From Mesostigma viride (taxonomy: Eukaryota; Streptophyta; Mesostigmatophyceae; Mesostigmatales; Mesostigmataceae): a stretch of 64,000 nucleotides of DNA. The notes beneath the pieces are model-generated. The model saw only the letters and a list, made by a program, of their open reading frames with translations. It did not search any database and was not told where the DNA came from. Position 1 is the stretch's first letter. Every line of letters begins with the position of its first letter. The position numbers and the translations under genes were made by a program. Positions 8,261 to 17,594 of this stretch are shown here, piece after piece. Where the stretch lies: positions 1 through 64,000 of the forward strand of contig RPFO01001112.1 of the NCBI GenBank assembly GCA_009746045.1. Reading direction: 5' to 3'.

Positions 8261-9732
8261 TCCTTCTCTTCGGCTACCTGATATTCGCGTTGTTCTTGCC
8301 GGAAGGCTTTTGTGGACGCTTTGTTTTTGCGAGCGGGATCAAAATACATCCTCATTCGCGCTTCTCGCCTATCCTTTTCCATTTGTTCGCGAGTTTCTCG
8401 TCTGCTGCTTTTGAAAACTCCGTTGTTCAAAGTTCCTAGATAAAGTTGGTTTAGTTTTTCAAACACAGGACCGTGAGATTCGTACTTAAAATCTTTATCC
8501 GGGTTTCCGTCCCTGTCTCTCGTGTTTATTTGGATCGTGTGCACCATCTCGTGAGCCATTATTCGCGCCAAGAACTCCATTTGTGATTCAGGTAGTATAC
8601 TATCTTGATAGGTCCTGTCTTTCGGGTTTTCAGGTGCAAATGATTTCAAGAAAGCTTTCTTGTTCAAAGCGATATATTTGCCATCGCGCATGTTGATTGC
8701 CCAGTGGTCTCCTTTACCAGATGCTTGTATGATATGCTTATTCAGACTCTCTGGTTCAAACTGGAAAGCGACATCTTTCACGGGAAACCCACCCCCAAAC
8801 ATGTGTTTGTTCAGCACGTGAGCAATTATATCAATATCATCGTCGTTAATGTCGAGTTTCCCGTTCTTCACGAGGCCGTTACGATTTTTTTTTAACCTCT
8901 CTTCCATTTCTCTCACGACATTTTTCATCGGGATTCGAAGATCGTCAAGGGTTTTCAGAGAATGGTCTACTTTTAGGAACGTGTCCGATGAAGGCAAACG
9001 GTTGAAATGGGCTCCTCTGCGACGGGGTTCGTCGTAAAGACTTCTCCCTTCCCGTTCCAGCTGCTTCAAATACTCGTCCCTGCCACGTATGAACTCTTCT
9101 CGGTTTTGAAACGGATATTCATGCGGAAGAAGCCCAGCTGTCGCATTTTCGAAATACTCGACGTTCGGATCCGGCTCTTCAAAACGTTTTGTTTTGGGGT
9201 TAAACCACGTCTTTATGTCGTTAGGCTCTCTTTCCCGCTCCATAAACATGCGTGTGTCGATTTTATCTTGTAACATTCGGTTACCGTCGAGGAGGTAGTT
9301 CTTCCGATCAAGTTTGTCAAACAACGGGCTTATTTTCGTCAGCTGTTTAAACAATGCCGTTGATTCGGGCGAAAACTTTAATGTATTTTTTCGACTTTCC
9401 TGAAACTTTCGTAAGGGCTCTTTCACCTCTTGCTGCTTTATTTTTAGCAACCCCTTCATTCCTGCCTGCATCACGCGCGGGTCGATCATTGGCTGTCCCG
9501 CCTGTTTCGCGATTTTGCGAGCGATGTCTGTCGGGATACTATCCCACACGCCCTCGGCGAGAGGCGGGCCATCTTCGAGAGCTATCTTTCTCGATGGCGC
9601 TGTAGCCTTAGCTCGATGCGTGTTCCTCCTTCTCGCGGAACAAGCCAGATGAGTAGCGCAAGATTTGCAGCCGCGAGCAGCGGTTAGGAGACATTGTCTG
9701 CCATCTTTCGTTTTTCTGAAACAGCGAGGCAT
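8242..9732 (-). CDS. SprT-like zinc metalloprotease with CCCH module and F-box-like segment
   Basis: A protein of 496 residues. Residues 1-30 carry a small Cys module (Cys4, Cys14, then a CxxCxxH cluster) shared with other proteins here. Residues about 58-75 resemble an F-box start (WDSIPTDIARKIAKQAG). The catalytic motif HEMVH lies near residue 390, followed about 30 residues later by SHGPVF, matching the HExxH...H-G-x-x-F layout of SprT/Spartan-type proteases. In cells such enzymes remove proteins crosslinked to DNA. The combination of modules is unusual. The tail probably continues in another frame at 8260. Confidence 0.75.
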   Translation of the reverse strand: MPRCFRKTKDGRQCLLTAARGCKSCATHLACSARRRNTHRAKATAPSRKIALEDGPPLAEGVWDSIPTDIARKIAKQAGQPMIDPRVMQAGMKGLLKIKQQEVKEPLRKFQESRKNTLKFSPESTALFKQLTKISPLFDKLDRKNYLLDGNRMLQDKIDTRMFMEREREPNDIKTWFNPKTKRFEEPDPNVEYFENATAGLLPHEYPFQNREEFIRGRDEYLKQLEREGRSLYDEPRRRGAHFNRLPSSDTFLKVDHSLKTLDDLRIPMKNVVREMEERLKKNRNGLVKNGKLDINDDDIDIIAHVLNKHMFGGGFPVKDVAFQFEPESLNKHIIQASGKGDHWAINMRDGKYIALNKKAFLKSFAPENPKDRTYQDSILPESQMEFLARIMAHEMVHTIQINTRDRDGNPDKDFKYESHGPVFEKLNQLYLGTLNNGVFKSSRRETREQMEKDRREARMRMYFDPARKNKASTKAFRQEQREYQVAEEKEWGYQN

Positions 9733-9883
9733 ATTTAATTAAAGTACAGTTAAAAGTGATAGTGTGGATGAAAGTTGCGTTTATTCATAATTTGGCACAT
9801 GCCATCATCATCCATGCCGAATCGGCTTTAGAAACGCTGCAAAGTCGTTTCTGATACATTTCGTGCTTTATTTACACGCTGTA

Positions 9884-10111
9884 TTACTCGGGCTCGCTTT
9901 CGTTCATTGCGTTTATGCCCGCGGACGATTTTCTCCATTCATCGTACCGCCTTTCGAAATCCTCCAAATCTCGGGGCTCGAGTTTCGAGTCGCAGGGGAC
10001 GGAAGCGAAAAGCTGCTTCCATGATTTGTCGAAAACGACTTGGTAATTGGCGTCCTCGCGAGTCATTTCGGAAGGAGGCGAGGTTGTTTCTCTCAAGCGG
10101 TATATGTACAA
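9884..10111 (-). CDS. Small hypothetical protein
   Basis: A frame of 75 codons, the later ATG (codon 16) being equally possible as start. The composition is protein-like (charged, Trp- and Tyr-containing), and it fills the gap between the metalloprotease gene and the divergent F-box-like gene at 10253. No family was recognised. Confidence 0.45.
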   Translation of the reverse strand: MYIYRLRETTSPPSEMTREDANYQVVFDKSWKQLFASVPCDSKLEPRDLEDFERRYDEWRKSSAGINAMNESEPE

Positions 10112-10252
10112 ACGCGGATGATGTCAAGGAGGAAAATATCTGCCTCGTGACATCATCCGGTTTGTAACGACAACTCGGTTTGTAACCGATTTCGAGAAAC
10201 AAAACGTATAAAAAAGGGGTCGCAAGCGTCACAAAGGCACCGGTTTTCGACA

Positions 10253-10897
10253 ATGGAAGCCACGTACGAGAACCTTCCACCCGAAGTCTTGACTCAAATC
10301 GTGAAAGAGTCGTGGCCTTACGGGTGCGCCATCAACAAAGCCACCCAACGCAAATACGACGTCGTTGCAGTCGCGAAAAAAGAAGAATTGAGCAAAAAGT
10401 TTCGCGTGAACGACCTTTTTCTTACCATCGGAACGGAGCTCTCGGTCCGAGAAAACGAAGAAGCCGATCTGAACTGGCTTAATCCGAAGCTCGCCGAAAG
10501 GACCGACGAGCAACTGCGAGGCGTGATAAAAGCATTGTCTTTGGAGCGCATCGAGGAATGCGAGGACGCCGTGTACACTCCGCATCACGTCAAAGTGATA
10601 AAACTCTTCGCGCTCTGTCGCGACTTGAAAGAAGGCGTCGAAAACATCATGGACCTGCACATCTCCAATCGGACCTACGACAGGATCGAGTTTCGTTTGT
10701 TCGATGTTGCGAGCAAGACCAGTCCTTTCACGGTCCGAGCGAGCAGTTTCATGACCAAGTTTTACAACCAACTACAGGCCCAGGAGGAGCGGGCCGGGAG
10801 ATCGACGACGAGCGAGCACTGGAATTGGAACGGGTGGTGGTCTCGATGCCTTGAAAAACATTGCGAAAACTACCGAAACGTCGGGGTGTTGTCGTAG
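10253..10897 (+). CDS. F-box-like protein
   Basis: A protein of 214 residues. Residues 6-20 (ENLPPEVLTQIVKES) match the start of an F-box, the helix pair that binds Skp1 and places a substrate receptor on an SCF ubiquitin ligase. The rest is helical without recognised repeats. A TATAAAAAA box lies about 45 nt upstream of the ATG. F-box proteins are common in giant viruses that tap the host ubiquitin system. This is one of five or six in the window. Confidence 0.6.
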   Translation: MEATYENLPPEVLTQIVKESWPYGCAINKATQRKYDVVAVAKKEELSKKFRVNDLFLTIGTELSVRENEEADLNWLNPKLAERTDEQLRGVIKALSLERIEECEDAVYTPHHVKVIKLFALCRDLKEGVENIMDLHISNRTYDRIEFRLFDVASKTSPFTVRASSFMTKFYNQLQAQEERAGRSTTSEHWNWNGWWSRCLEKHCENYRNVGVLS

Positions 10898-11157
10898 ATA
10901 GAGCGTTCGGTTTCGTGAGGCCACATAACGATTGCGCGGGAAGGTTCTACGGTGGTTATCAAAGGAGGAAGAGGCGCATCGCGCAGAGGATGCGTGTACA
11001 GTTTCATCGAGTGGCGGATCTTTCTGCCGCGTTTCTGTCTTAATAACCAATCTTTAAATTTTTGATCACACCGCTTTCGAGCGGAATTGCACACAACTGG
11101 TCTCATTGACATCCAATAGTTGTAAATAAATAAATTGTTGTTTGAGGGTATATAGGA

Positions 11158-11400
11158 ATGACAACAGCATGCGGCCACAAGCTGAAGTCTGGCGGCCATT
11201 GTCGCATAAAGGTGAAAGGCGCCAAGAAATGCCGGTTTCATGCAAAAAAACATGTCGTGCGCGGACCAAATGTTTCTGGACCAAATGAAATCGAAACTTG
11301 GGAAGAGTATATAATACGGACCACAGAAGCGGATCGAAACCAGGCCGAGAAGAGAAAAAATTCGACACAAGGCGGTAACGCTAGTAAGAAACAGAAATGA
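11158..11400 (+). CDS. Small CCCH zinc-module protein
   Basis: A protein of 80 residues. The N-terminus has Cys5 and Cys15, then a CxxH nine residues later, the module C-x9-C-x9-C-x2-H found in at least eight proteins here. The second half contains a WEEY...RTTEADRNQ segment. Its DNA is nearly identical to part of the gene start near 22843. A GTATATAG box sits directly before the start codon. The metal binding is inferred from the spacing. Confidence 0.65.
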   Translation: MTTACGHKLKSGGHCRIKVKGAKKCRFHAKKHVVRGPNVSGPNEIETWEEYIIRTTEADRNQAEKRKNSTQGGNASKKQK

Positions 11401-11437
11401 TAGTATTTTTTTCTGGTTTGGTTCGTATAGTGGTGAA

Positions 11438-11676
11438 ATGACCAAGGAGTGCGGACACAAGTTAAAGAAAGGAGGCCGTTGTCAGATCAAAGTCGCAGAC
11501 CCCAAACGGAAGCGATGCAGGTTCCACGGAAAGGGAGGCAAGACCAAACACCGAGTCAGGCAACCTGACGAGGCAGGGCCGTCGACGGACGAGAACGACT
11601 ATAGATTTCGTTCGAATCCGATAACAGAAGATCAGATTGCTTTCATGAACTCGGGAAGGGGGCTCTTTATGGGTTA
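11438..11676 (+). pseudogene. 5' part of CCCH/F-box gene, cut by foldback element
   Basis: The first 79 codons of a gene with the CCCH module (C-x9-C-x11-C-x2-H, residues 5-30), nearly identical in its first 40 residues to the intact gene at 13622. The frame hits a stop within two bases of the insertion point. The rest of the gene lies at 12771-13548, beyond the foldback element. One copy of the target duplication GGTTA (11672-11676) remains at the break. The intact product would have been a zinc-module plus F-box protein. Confidence 0.8.
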
Positions 11677-12765
11677 AGTTAGGTTAATATTGTGCGGAAA
11701 CCTTTTTGCCACTTGGGCTACTCAGGTTCCGCACGATATTACCGGCGATAACCACTCGCCGGACACTCAAGTTCACAACGTTGTGAACTTGAGTGTCCGG
11801 CGAGTGGTTATCGCCGGTAATATCGTGCGGAACCTGAGTAGCCCAAGTGGCAAAAAGGTTTCCGCACAATATTAACCTAACTAAAACCTAGCCTCTTGGG
11901 GCGAGGACGAATCACTAGGCTCGGAACACCCGTATGCATGAATATGATCGAATATAAGCATCTCGTTGGTGCAAATATCGATATGAATATGATCGAATAT
12001 GAGCATCTCCTTGGTGCGCATATGATTAGAGCCGGGTGCCAAATCGGAACGAATTATTCCCCAAATAATCCGCTTCCGAGTGGATTCGAACCTGCGCCCC
12101 GCAAGGAACCAGGTCTTAGTTAGGTTAATATTGTGCGGAAACCTTTTTGCCACTTGGGCTTCTCAGGTTCCGCACAATATTACCGGCGATAACCACTCGC
12201 CGGACACTCAAGTTCACAACGTTGTGAACTTGAGTGTCCGGCGAGTGGTTATCGCCGGTAATATTGTGCGGAACCTGAGAAGCCCAAGTGGCAAAAAGGT
12301 TTCCGCACAATATTAACCTAACTAAGACCTGGTTCCTTGCGGGGCGCAGGTTCGAATCCACTCGGAAGCGGATTATTTGGGGGAATAATTCGTTCCGATT
12401 TGGCACCCGGCTCTAATTATATGCGCACCAAGGAGATGCTCATATTCGATCATATTCATATCGATATTTGCACCAACGAGATGCTTATATTCGATCATAT
12501 TCATGCATACGGGTGTTCCGAGCCTAGTGATTCGTCCTCGCCCCAAGAGGCTAGGTTTTAGTTAGGTTAATATTGTGCGGAAACCTTTTTGCCACTTGGG
12601 CTTCTCAGGTTCCGCACAATATTACCGGCGATAACCACTCGCCGGACACTCAAGTTCACGCCGGCGTGAACTTGAGTGTCCGGCGAGTGGTTATCGCCGG
12701 TAATATTGTGCGGAACCTGAGAAGCCCAAGTGGCAAAAAGGTTTCCGCACAATATTAACCTAACT
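11677..12765. mobile_element. 1089-bp foldback element made of nested palindromes
   Basis: Layout: palindrome P1 (11677-11882), spacer A (11883-12117), palindrome P2 (12118-12323), spacer A inverted (12324-12559), palindrome P3 (12560-12765). Each P is a near-perfect 206-bp palindrome beginning AGTTAGGTTAATATTG. The second spacer is the reverse complement of the first apart from one base, so the element as a whole is also a palindrome centred in P2. A 5-bp duplication GGTTA flanks it (11672-11676 and 12766-12770). No transposase frame is present, so it is non-autonomous. Frames through the palindromes read the same on both strands and are not genes. Confidence 0.9.
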
Positions 12766-12770
12766 GGTTA

Positions 12771-13548
12771 CACTTTCAACCAAGAAGCGCTTAAAGAAGG
12801 TGACGCTAACTCCGAACATAATGATAGGACTCGTGACGCTGTTATAGACAATAACAACCCATATGTCGATGAAAAACAGTGGCCATTCTATAAACGCGAA
12901 AAGAGAGAGTATCTGCAAAAAGAACTCGAGAAAAGGAATGTCGACTATCCTTACCCGATAGACGCAAACCGCCCCGCAAAAAAGCAAAAGAATAGCTCGG
13001 CGCAGTCTGACATTCGTCATGACCCAGGACCGTCCCAAAATCACAGAGATTGGCTTGTAAAGTCTACCTGGTTCGATCCTCTTAGTAAAAAAACCGACCC
13101 CGTATACGGTCCGCGTCAATTGCCCGGCGGTTTCAAGGGTGTAGCACTACCTGACGAGAATGTGGAACGGTCTGAAATTGAAAATTTACCACCGGAAGCT
13201 ATACAACTAATACTTAAGGATCTTGACCCGCAATCCGCGCGCAACTTCGCTGCTGCCAACAGACGGTTGTATCATATGATCCCAGAGGAAATGTCGAAAG
13301 GTGTCATATATAACCCTCAAATAATGGGAAGATCCCCTGATATTACGCGTTTTAAAGCGATAAGGCAAGTGGACCGTGAAAATAATATCAGAAAACAAAT
13401 AGGGTTGGAGCCATTTAACGATACGCAGTACTGGGAAAATATACAAAGGATAGTGGATGAAAGCGAGGAGGAAGAGAAACGACTGATAGAAAACGAGAGA
13501 ATCGGAAAAGAAGTTCTCCGGCTCCGGGCTTCAACCGCGGGATCTTAA
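12771..13548 (+). pseudogene. 3' part of CCCH/F-box gene, cut by foldback element
   Basis: This continues the gene begun at 11438 in the same frame once the element and one GGTTA copy are disregarded. The apparent ATG at 12730 lies inside the element. It codes for a charged N-terminal region, then an F-box-like segment (IENLPPEAIQLILKDL), then a helical tail. The domain order and the ALPDEN...ERS segment before the F-box match the intact paralog at 13622-14683. Whether any product is made from the fragment is unknown. Confidence 0.8.
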
Positions 13549-13621
13549 TTTTTTTTACAAGTGTAAAATTTCGGGCGCCAATTGAGAAAATGTTTTTTTT
13601 CTGGCTTTTCCGTATACTGGG

Positions 13622-14683
13622 ATGACAAAGGAGTGCGGACACAAGTTGAAGAAAGGAGGCCGTTGTCAGATCAAAGTCGCAGACCCCAAGAAGAAGCGAT
13701 GCAGGTTCCACGGAAAGGGAGGCAAGACCAAACACCGAGTCAGAGGAGGGGCGTCGATACCTGGGACGTCGTTTGTAACGGCCGACCAGTCTTCAAGAGA
13801 TAGTATGGTATCGGCCAACTCGAATTGGAAAAACAGCGGCGTACAAGATGAGGTTCAATCACATCCTGAGATTATTATTACACAACGTAATCCCCCCCCT
13901 GAAGGGACAGGCACGAATGGAAACCGTGCTGATTGGCCTCGTCTGAGGGAATCCCTACACCCCTCTGTGGAAGAGGATGAGTTGATGATTCCACACAATC
14001 GGCGAGTTCACGAGGAGCCGCTCGATTACGGTGACGCAGGTTCTAAATTTGACGCGATGGACTTATATTTTCCCGGGGGGATCTATAGAGAGTTGCCAGA
14101 TGTAAGGGGGAAGAACGTGAATAACGCATTTGACGATTCAAACCCCCCTGCGAAAAATCAAACTAGAAACTCCGCGCAGTCATCCTATCGTCCTGACCCA
14201 CGACTGCCCGGAATAAACCTTGATACAAACAAAAAGCAAAAAACTGGTCGGCCAAAGGTATTTTCTGACCGTTTACACGGGGTTGCACTCCCTGACGAAA
14301 ACGCGGAAAGGTCTCCTCTTGAAAACTTACCAGAGGAGGTTTTACACCATATAGTTAATAACTTAGATGTGCAATCGTTGCGCAACTTTGGTGCATCCAA
14401 CAAAAACCTATATCATCAGGTATTGAAACTGATGGAAGATAGCATCAAAGCTAACCCTGAATATTTTAGCGGCACCGGCAGTGCTGAAATGGAAAAGAAA
14501 GCGGTAATGACAGTGAACGCCGAGAATGCGGAAAGAAAAAAACAAGGACTTGAACCGTTTAACGAAACGCAGTACCTTGAAAGGATAGCGCTGTATATGG
14601 ATGCCTGGTGGGAAAAAAGAGCGGAACTAATACAAAAAGTGCGTATTGCAAAGAGACTCCAAGAAATCCGGCCTTCTCGGTAA
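13622..14683 (+). CDS. CCCH zinc-module F-box protein
   Basis: A protein of 353 residues, the intact paralog of the split gene just upstream. Residues 5-30 hold the module C-x9-C-x11-C-x2-H and a Lys/Arg-rich tail. Residues about 225-260 hold an F-box (LENLPEEVLHHIVNNLD...). A Cys/His DNA- or protein-binding module at one end and an F-box at the other suggest an adaptor that brings a target to the host SCF ubiquitin ligase. That is inferred from the domain pair. It is a tandem duplicate, as the first 40 residues are almost identical to those at 11438. Confidence 0.75.
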   Translation: MTKECGHKLKKGGRCQIKVADPKKKRCRFHGKGGKTKHRVRGGASIPGTSFVTADQSSRDSMVSANSNWKNSGVQDEVQSHPEIIITQRNPPPEGTGTNGNRADWPRLRESLHPSVEEDELMIPHNRRVHEEPLDYGDAGSKFDAMDLYFPGGIYRELPDVRGKNVNNAFDDSNPPAKNQTRNSAQSSYRPDPRLPGINLDTNKKQKTGRPKVFSDRLHGVALPDENAERSPLENLPEEVLHHIVNNLDVQSLRNFGASNKNLYHQVLKLMEDSIKANPEYFSGTGSAEMEKKAVMTVNAENAERKKQGLEPFNETQYLERIALYMDAWWEKRAELIQKVRIAKRLQEIRPSR

Positions 14684-14932
14684 AACCGTTTCCTGGTACC
14701 GCAATAATGATCTTACCGAACTTCATATGATGGGTTGTTTTCTCGCCAAATTGGAAACAGAGTGGGAGGATCGCGATCCTAATGCGTCTTCGATACGGAT
14801 CCGCTGTCGCGATGTCGCCGAGGCGTCAATAATGGCAAAGGATCGTAAAAACGCACGTGACGTCGGCCACGATCGTTCCAACGCGTGTGAGAGACTAGAA
14901 CAGGAAGCATCTTACTAGATGGTAAGGTAATT
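14684..14932. other. Intergenic, no supported gene
   Basis: A stretch of 249 nt between two converging genes. A frame on the plus strand (14646-14918) overlaps the end of the F-box gene and has no recognised motif. Nothing else was seen. Confidence 0.4.
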
Positions 14933-15247
14933 TCACCTCCTCCGGCTCTTGCGATGCCTTCGCTGGTTGATGGTGTGCTTCAGATACGCCATCTGCGCTG
15001 GATGGGTTTGCGAGCTTTGATACATATAGGGCATTGGCTCCTGGCTCAAGTCCATCCATTCCAGCTGGCCGTTGGTGGCGGGGACGTCGGGGGGCTGGAC
15101 CATGTCGCCGCTGTTCGCCATTCCACATGAGGCGGCTCGGTGGCGAGAAGCCGGCTTGCGCCTCGAGTGCGAGGCGCACCTCTTGTAGCCAGCCCTGGCG
15201 CTGTTGCTGCAATGGCTGCCGTCCTTGCATTTTGCGGTGCACTTCAT
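14933..15247 (-). CDS. Small CCCH zinc-module protein
   Basis: A protein of 104 residues. The N-terminus carries the module (Cys3, Cys13, then CxxH eleven residues on) followed by a basic patch. The middle is Met/Pro-rich and the C-terminus is strongly basic (HRKSRRR). A likely nuclear or nucleic-acid binding protein, by composition only. Confidence 0.65.
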   Translation of the reverse strand: MKCTAKCKDGSHCSNSARAGYKRCASHSRRKPASRHRAASCGMANSGDMVQPPDVPATNGQLEWMDLSQEPMPYMYQSSQTHPAQMAYLKHTINQRRHRKSRRR

Positions 15248-15412
15248 GGGTGTATACTACTTGTTCTCTAGAAAAACTTCGGACTCACTTGTTTTTCTTC
15301 GTGGCTCGCTTTTTTGGTTTCTTTTTTCGCGTTTGTCCCCCTCCGTGGTTGTTCAGGCCGTGACTATAATACAACAAGGGAGGCATGGCGTATAAGATAC
15401 AGCGGCGATTTT

Positions 15413-15485
15413 TGTTCGGGGCGAGACTCAAACTCGCGACCTGCGGCTCATAAGACCGCCGCTCTACCGACTGAGCTACTCGAAC
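15413..15485 (-). tRNA. tRNA-Ile(UAU)
   Basis: Folds as a full cloverleaf of 73 nt: a 7-bp acceptor stem with one A-C mismatch, a D arm AGCTCAGTCGGTAGAGC, a 5-bp anticodon stem with loop CTTATGA (anticodon UAU at positions 34-36), a 5-nt variable region, and a 5-bp T stem (GCGAG/CTCGC) with loop TTTGAGT. Discriminator A, no encoded CCA, no intron. It reads AUA codons. The anticodon was assigned by counting from the stem. Confidence 0.85.
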
Positions 15486-15557
15486 GTACCTTTTAGCACC
15501 ACTTTTTTCCTTCCGTTTTGAACGCGCTTTTTTTGGCGCGTATGTATAAAAAAGAGC

Positions 15558-17229
15558 ATGATCGGAAAACCGAGGACATGTAAAGGAACGCTAAAAGACG
15601 GTCGTTCGTGCTCGAACTGTTGTACGGGTAAGCGTAAGTATTGCGGCGTCCATAGCAGGACTCGGACACACCGAGCTCGAAACGAAAAGTTCGAAAACGA
15701 ACCTAGTCAAACCTTAGAACACAAAGACCGCGTCAACCGTGTACTAGAAAAAGGGAGAGAGGCCCAAATAACCAGAGAAAAAAATGGCGACCCCCCGAAA
15801 ATCTGGACGCCACAGCAAAAACAAGAGGTTTATGAAAGGGCCTCCAAAACGCTCATGAATGCAAGGGAAAGTATTGCCCCCCCCCATCGTCAGGAAAAAT
15901 GCATGGATTAATAATGTTTCGAAGCATGTCGATAACACCAATGCAGATCTTCCAAGTACTGATATTCCATCTTCTCGCGAAGATACTAAAAGAGATTATA
16001 GCGAGGAAAGGGTAAGACAAAATCACGAAAGCAATAAGGTCCAATCGCAAAAATTACTTTTTGATTTGTTATCGATAGACACTTCACTCTTCAGTAAAAG
16101 TGAAAAAGAGGAACACGAAAAAAAGATTGCTTCTGCCAGTAAGGTGTTGTATGAATCAAAGGTGGCTCTAACAAACGAACAAAATAAAGATCAAGAGGCT
16201 GCGGAACAGGAAGCTTTACGGGCGTCTGAAAACAGAAACAAACCAGTCGACTCTGCACGAACTAAACAGATGTTAGATAAGTTGAAACAAAAACGAAAAG
16301 AGGCTGCATGGCAAGAGGAGCAACGAAAAGCTGCAGCTAATATTTTGCGGCGGCAAGAGGAACGAGCTGCGAAACGTGCTCAGGAACAGGAAGCTTTACG
16401 GGCTGCTAAAGAGGCTGCGGAACAGGCAGCTAAAGCGGCTGCGGAACAAGAAGCTGCAAGACGTGCACTAAAAGCGGCTGCGAAAGAGGCGGCTAGAATA
16501 GCTCGTGAAAAAGAAGATCAACGAAAACAGCAAGAAGAGGAAGCGGAACAAGCACGACAAGCGGAAGCGCAAGCAAAACGATTCAAAGAGTATGTCAAGT
16601 TTTACGCACAACAACGTCCTCAAACAGCGGGACCGTCTTATAACAGAGGTTCTCAACCGCAAGGACGGGATGAGAGAGAACGACAAGACGAAGAGGCAAA
16701 AGGATCATTTGCAAGGAAATGGGATCGTGCTCAAAGAGCAAAAGCCCGGATGGAAAACGAACGAGCGTCTGAGCAACGTCCTTATCCAGCTGTACCGTCG
16801 AATATGCAAGAAGCTCAACCGCAAGTACCTAATATGCCCGATCCGGAGTCTACTGAAGACTTTCTAAGGTTTCTTTATCGAGAACCACGACAAAAAGCAC
16901 CGATCGTGGAGAATCTCTTCAAGACAGCGGGACTAACGCAAGTAGAGGTTGATTCGGCAGCTCCGGGCTTACTAAATGTTGCAAATAACATTCTCGACCC
17001 TCGAACTATTTTCGGTCTACAAAAAAAATGGAAACCGGTATCAAAGATAGCAGGCAAAGCTCGAATACACCCAGACAAATGGCACCTCGAGAACCAAAAC
17101 TATCCTGGGGTCTTTAATACAAAGATGAACACATTCGTGGGTAATCTGTTTAAAGAAATAAAAAAACATTATCCGATGCAGAAAAGGAAGACAAAAAAGA
17201 AAACCATAGAAAAAGGTCGCAGAAAGTAA
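15558..17229 (+). CDS. CCCH-module coiled-coil protein with HPDK motif, frame break at C9
   Basis: The first frame (15558-15911) has the Cys module (C-x9-C, then CxxH) and a basic helix. The coding pattern passes to another frame (from 15859) at a run of nine C (15877-15885) and continues to 17229, about 557 codons in all. The middle is a long Ala/Glu/Gln/Lys coiled coil with repeated AAE and QEALRAA units. Near the C-terminus, the segment around ARIHPDKW recalls the HPD loop of DnaJ/auxilin J domains that stimulate Hsp70, but the flanking helices were not verified. The C9 run could be a sequencing error or a slippage switch. Confidence 0.65.
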
Positions 17230-17594
17230 TGGGCAATGTGTGGTAGAAACACGGCCGCGGGATTTGTAAGCATTACCCAGTCTTTGATCTTCGTACTTAA
17301 AAAGCGAGGTCGGAACAAAACTGTACCCACCTCATCGAGCCGTTGTCGGGATTCGGATAGATGTCGGACACACACCCTGCAAAAAAAACCAGTTGTCATA
17401 AACAATTGGATATTGTCATTGCCGCAAATGACAAGTATTCGCTTGTATGCAGCATTTTGACATCGTTCATGTATCAGTAGCTCTCTATATTATCATCACA
17501 TCCGTACGGCCAGTCTCGTGACGTCAGCGCACTCGGACAACGAGTCTTCTAATTCTTCTCGAGGTCTCTCGAGTCCCGATCTCCCGTTTCGCCC
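17230..17594. other. Intergenic, no supported gene
   Basis: A stretch of 365 nt before the KilA-N gene. A short frame (17236-17460) has no motif. A TATATTATC element near 17487 and a TCTCGAGT-rich stretch near 17560 may belong to the promoter of the next gene. Confidence 0.4.

Noticed and set aside
12060-12370. A tRNA-like T-loop (GGTTCGAATCC) in the spacer of the foldback element
   Set aside because: The T stem does not pair well, and no acceptor, D or anticodon arm could be placed. At best it is a relic.
11684-12758. Frames of 61 codons giving the same peptide on both strands
   Set aside because: They are a by-product of the perfect palindromes of the foldback element and not genes.
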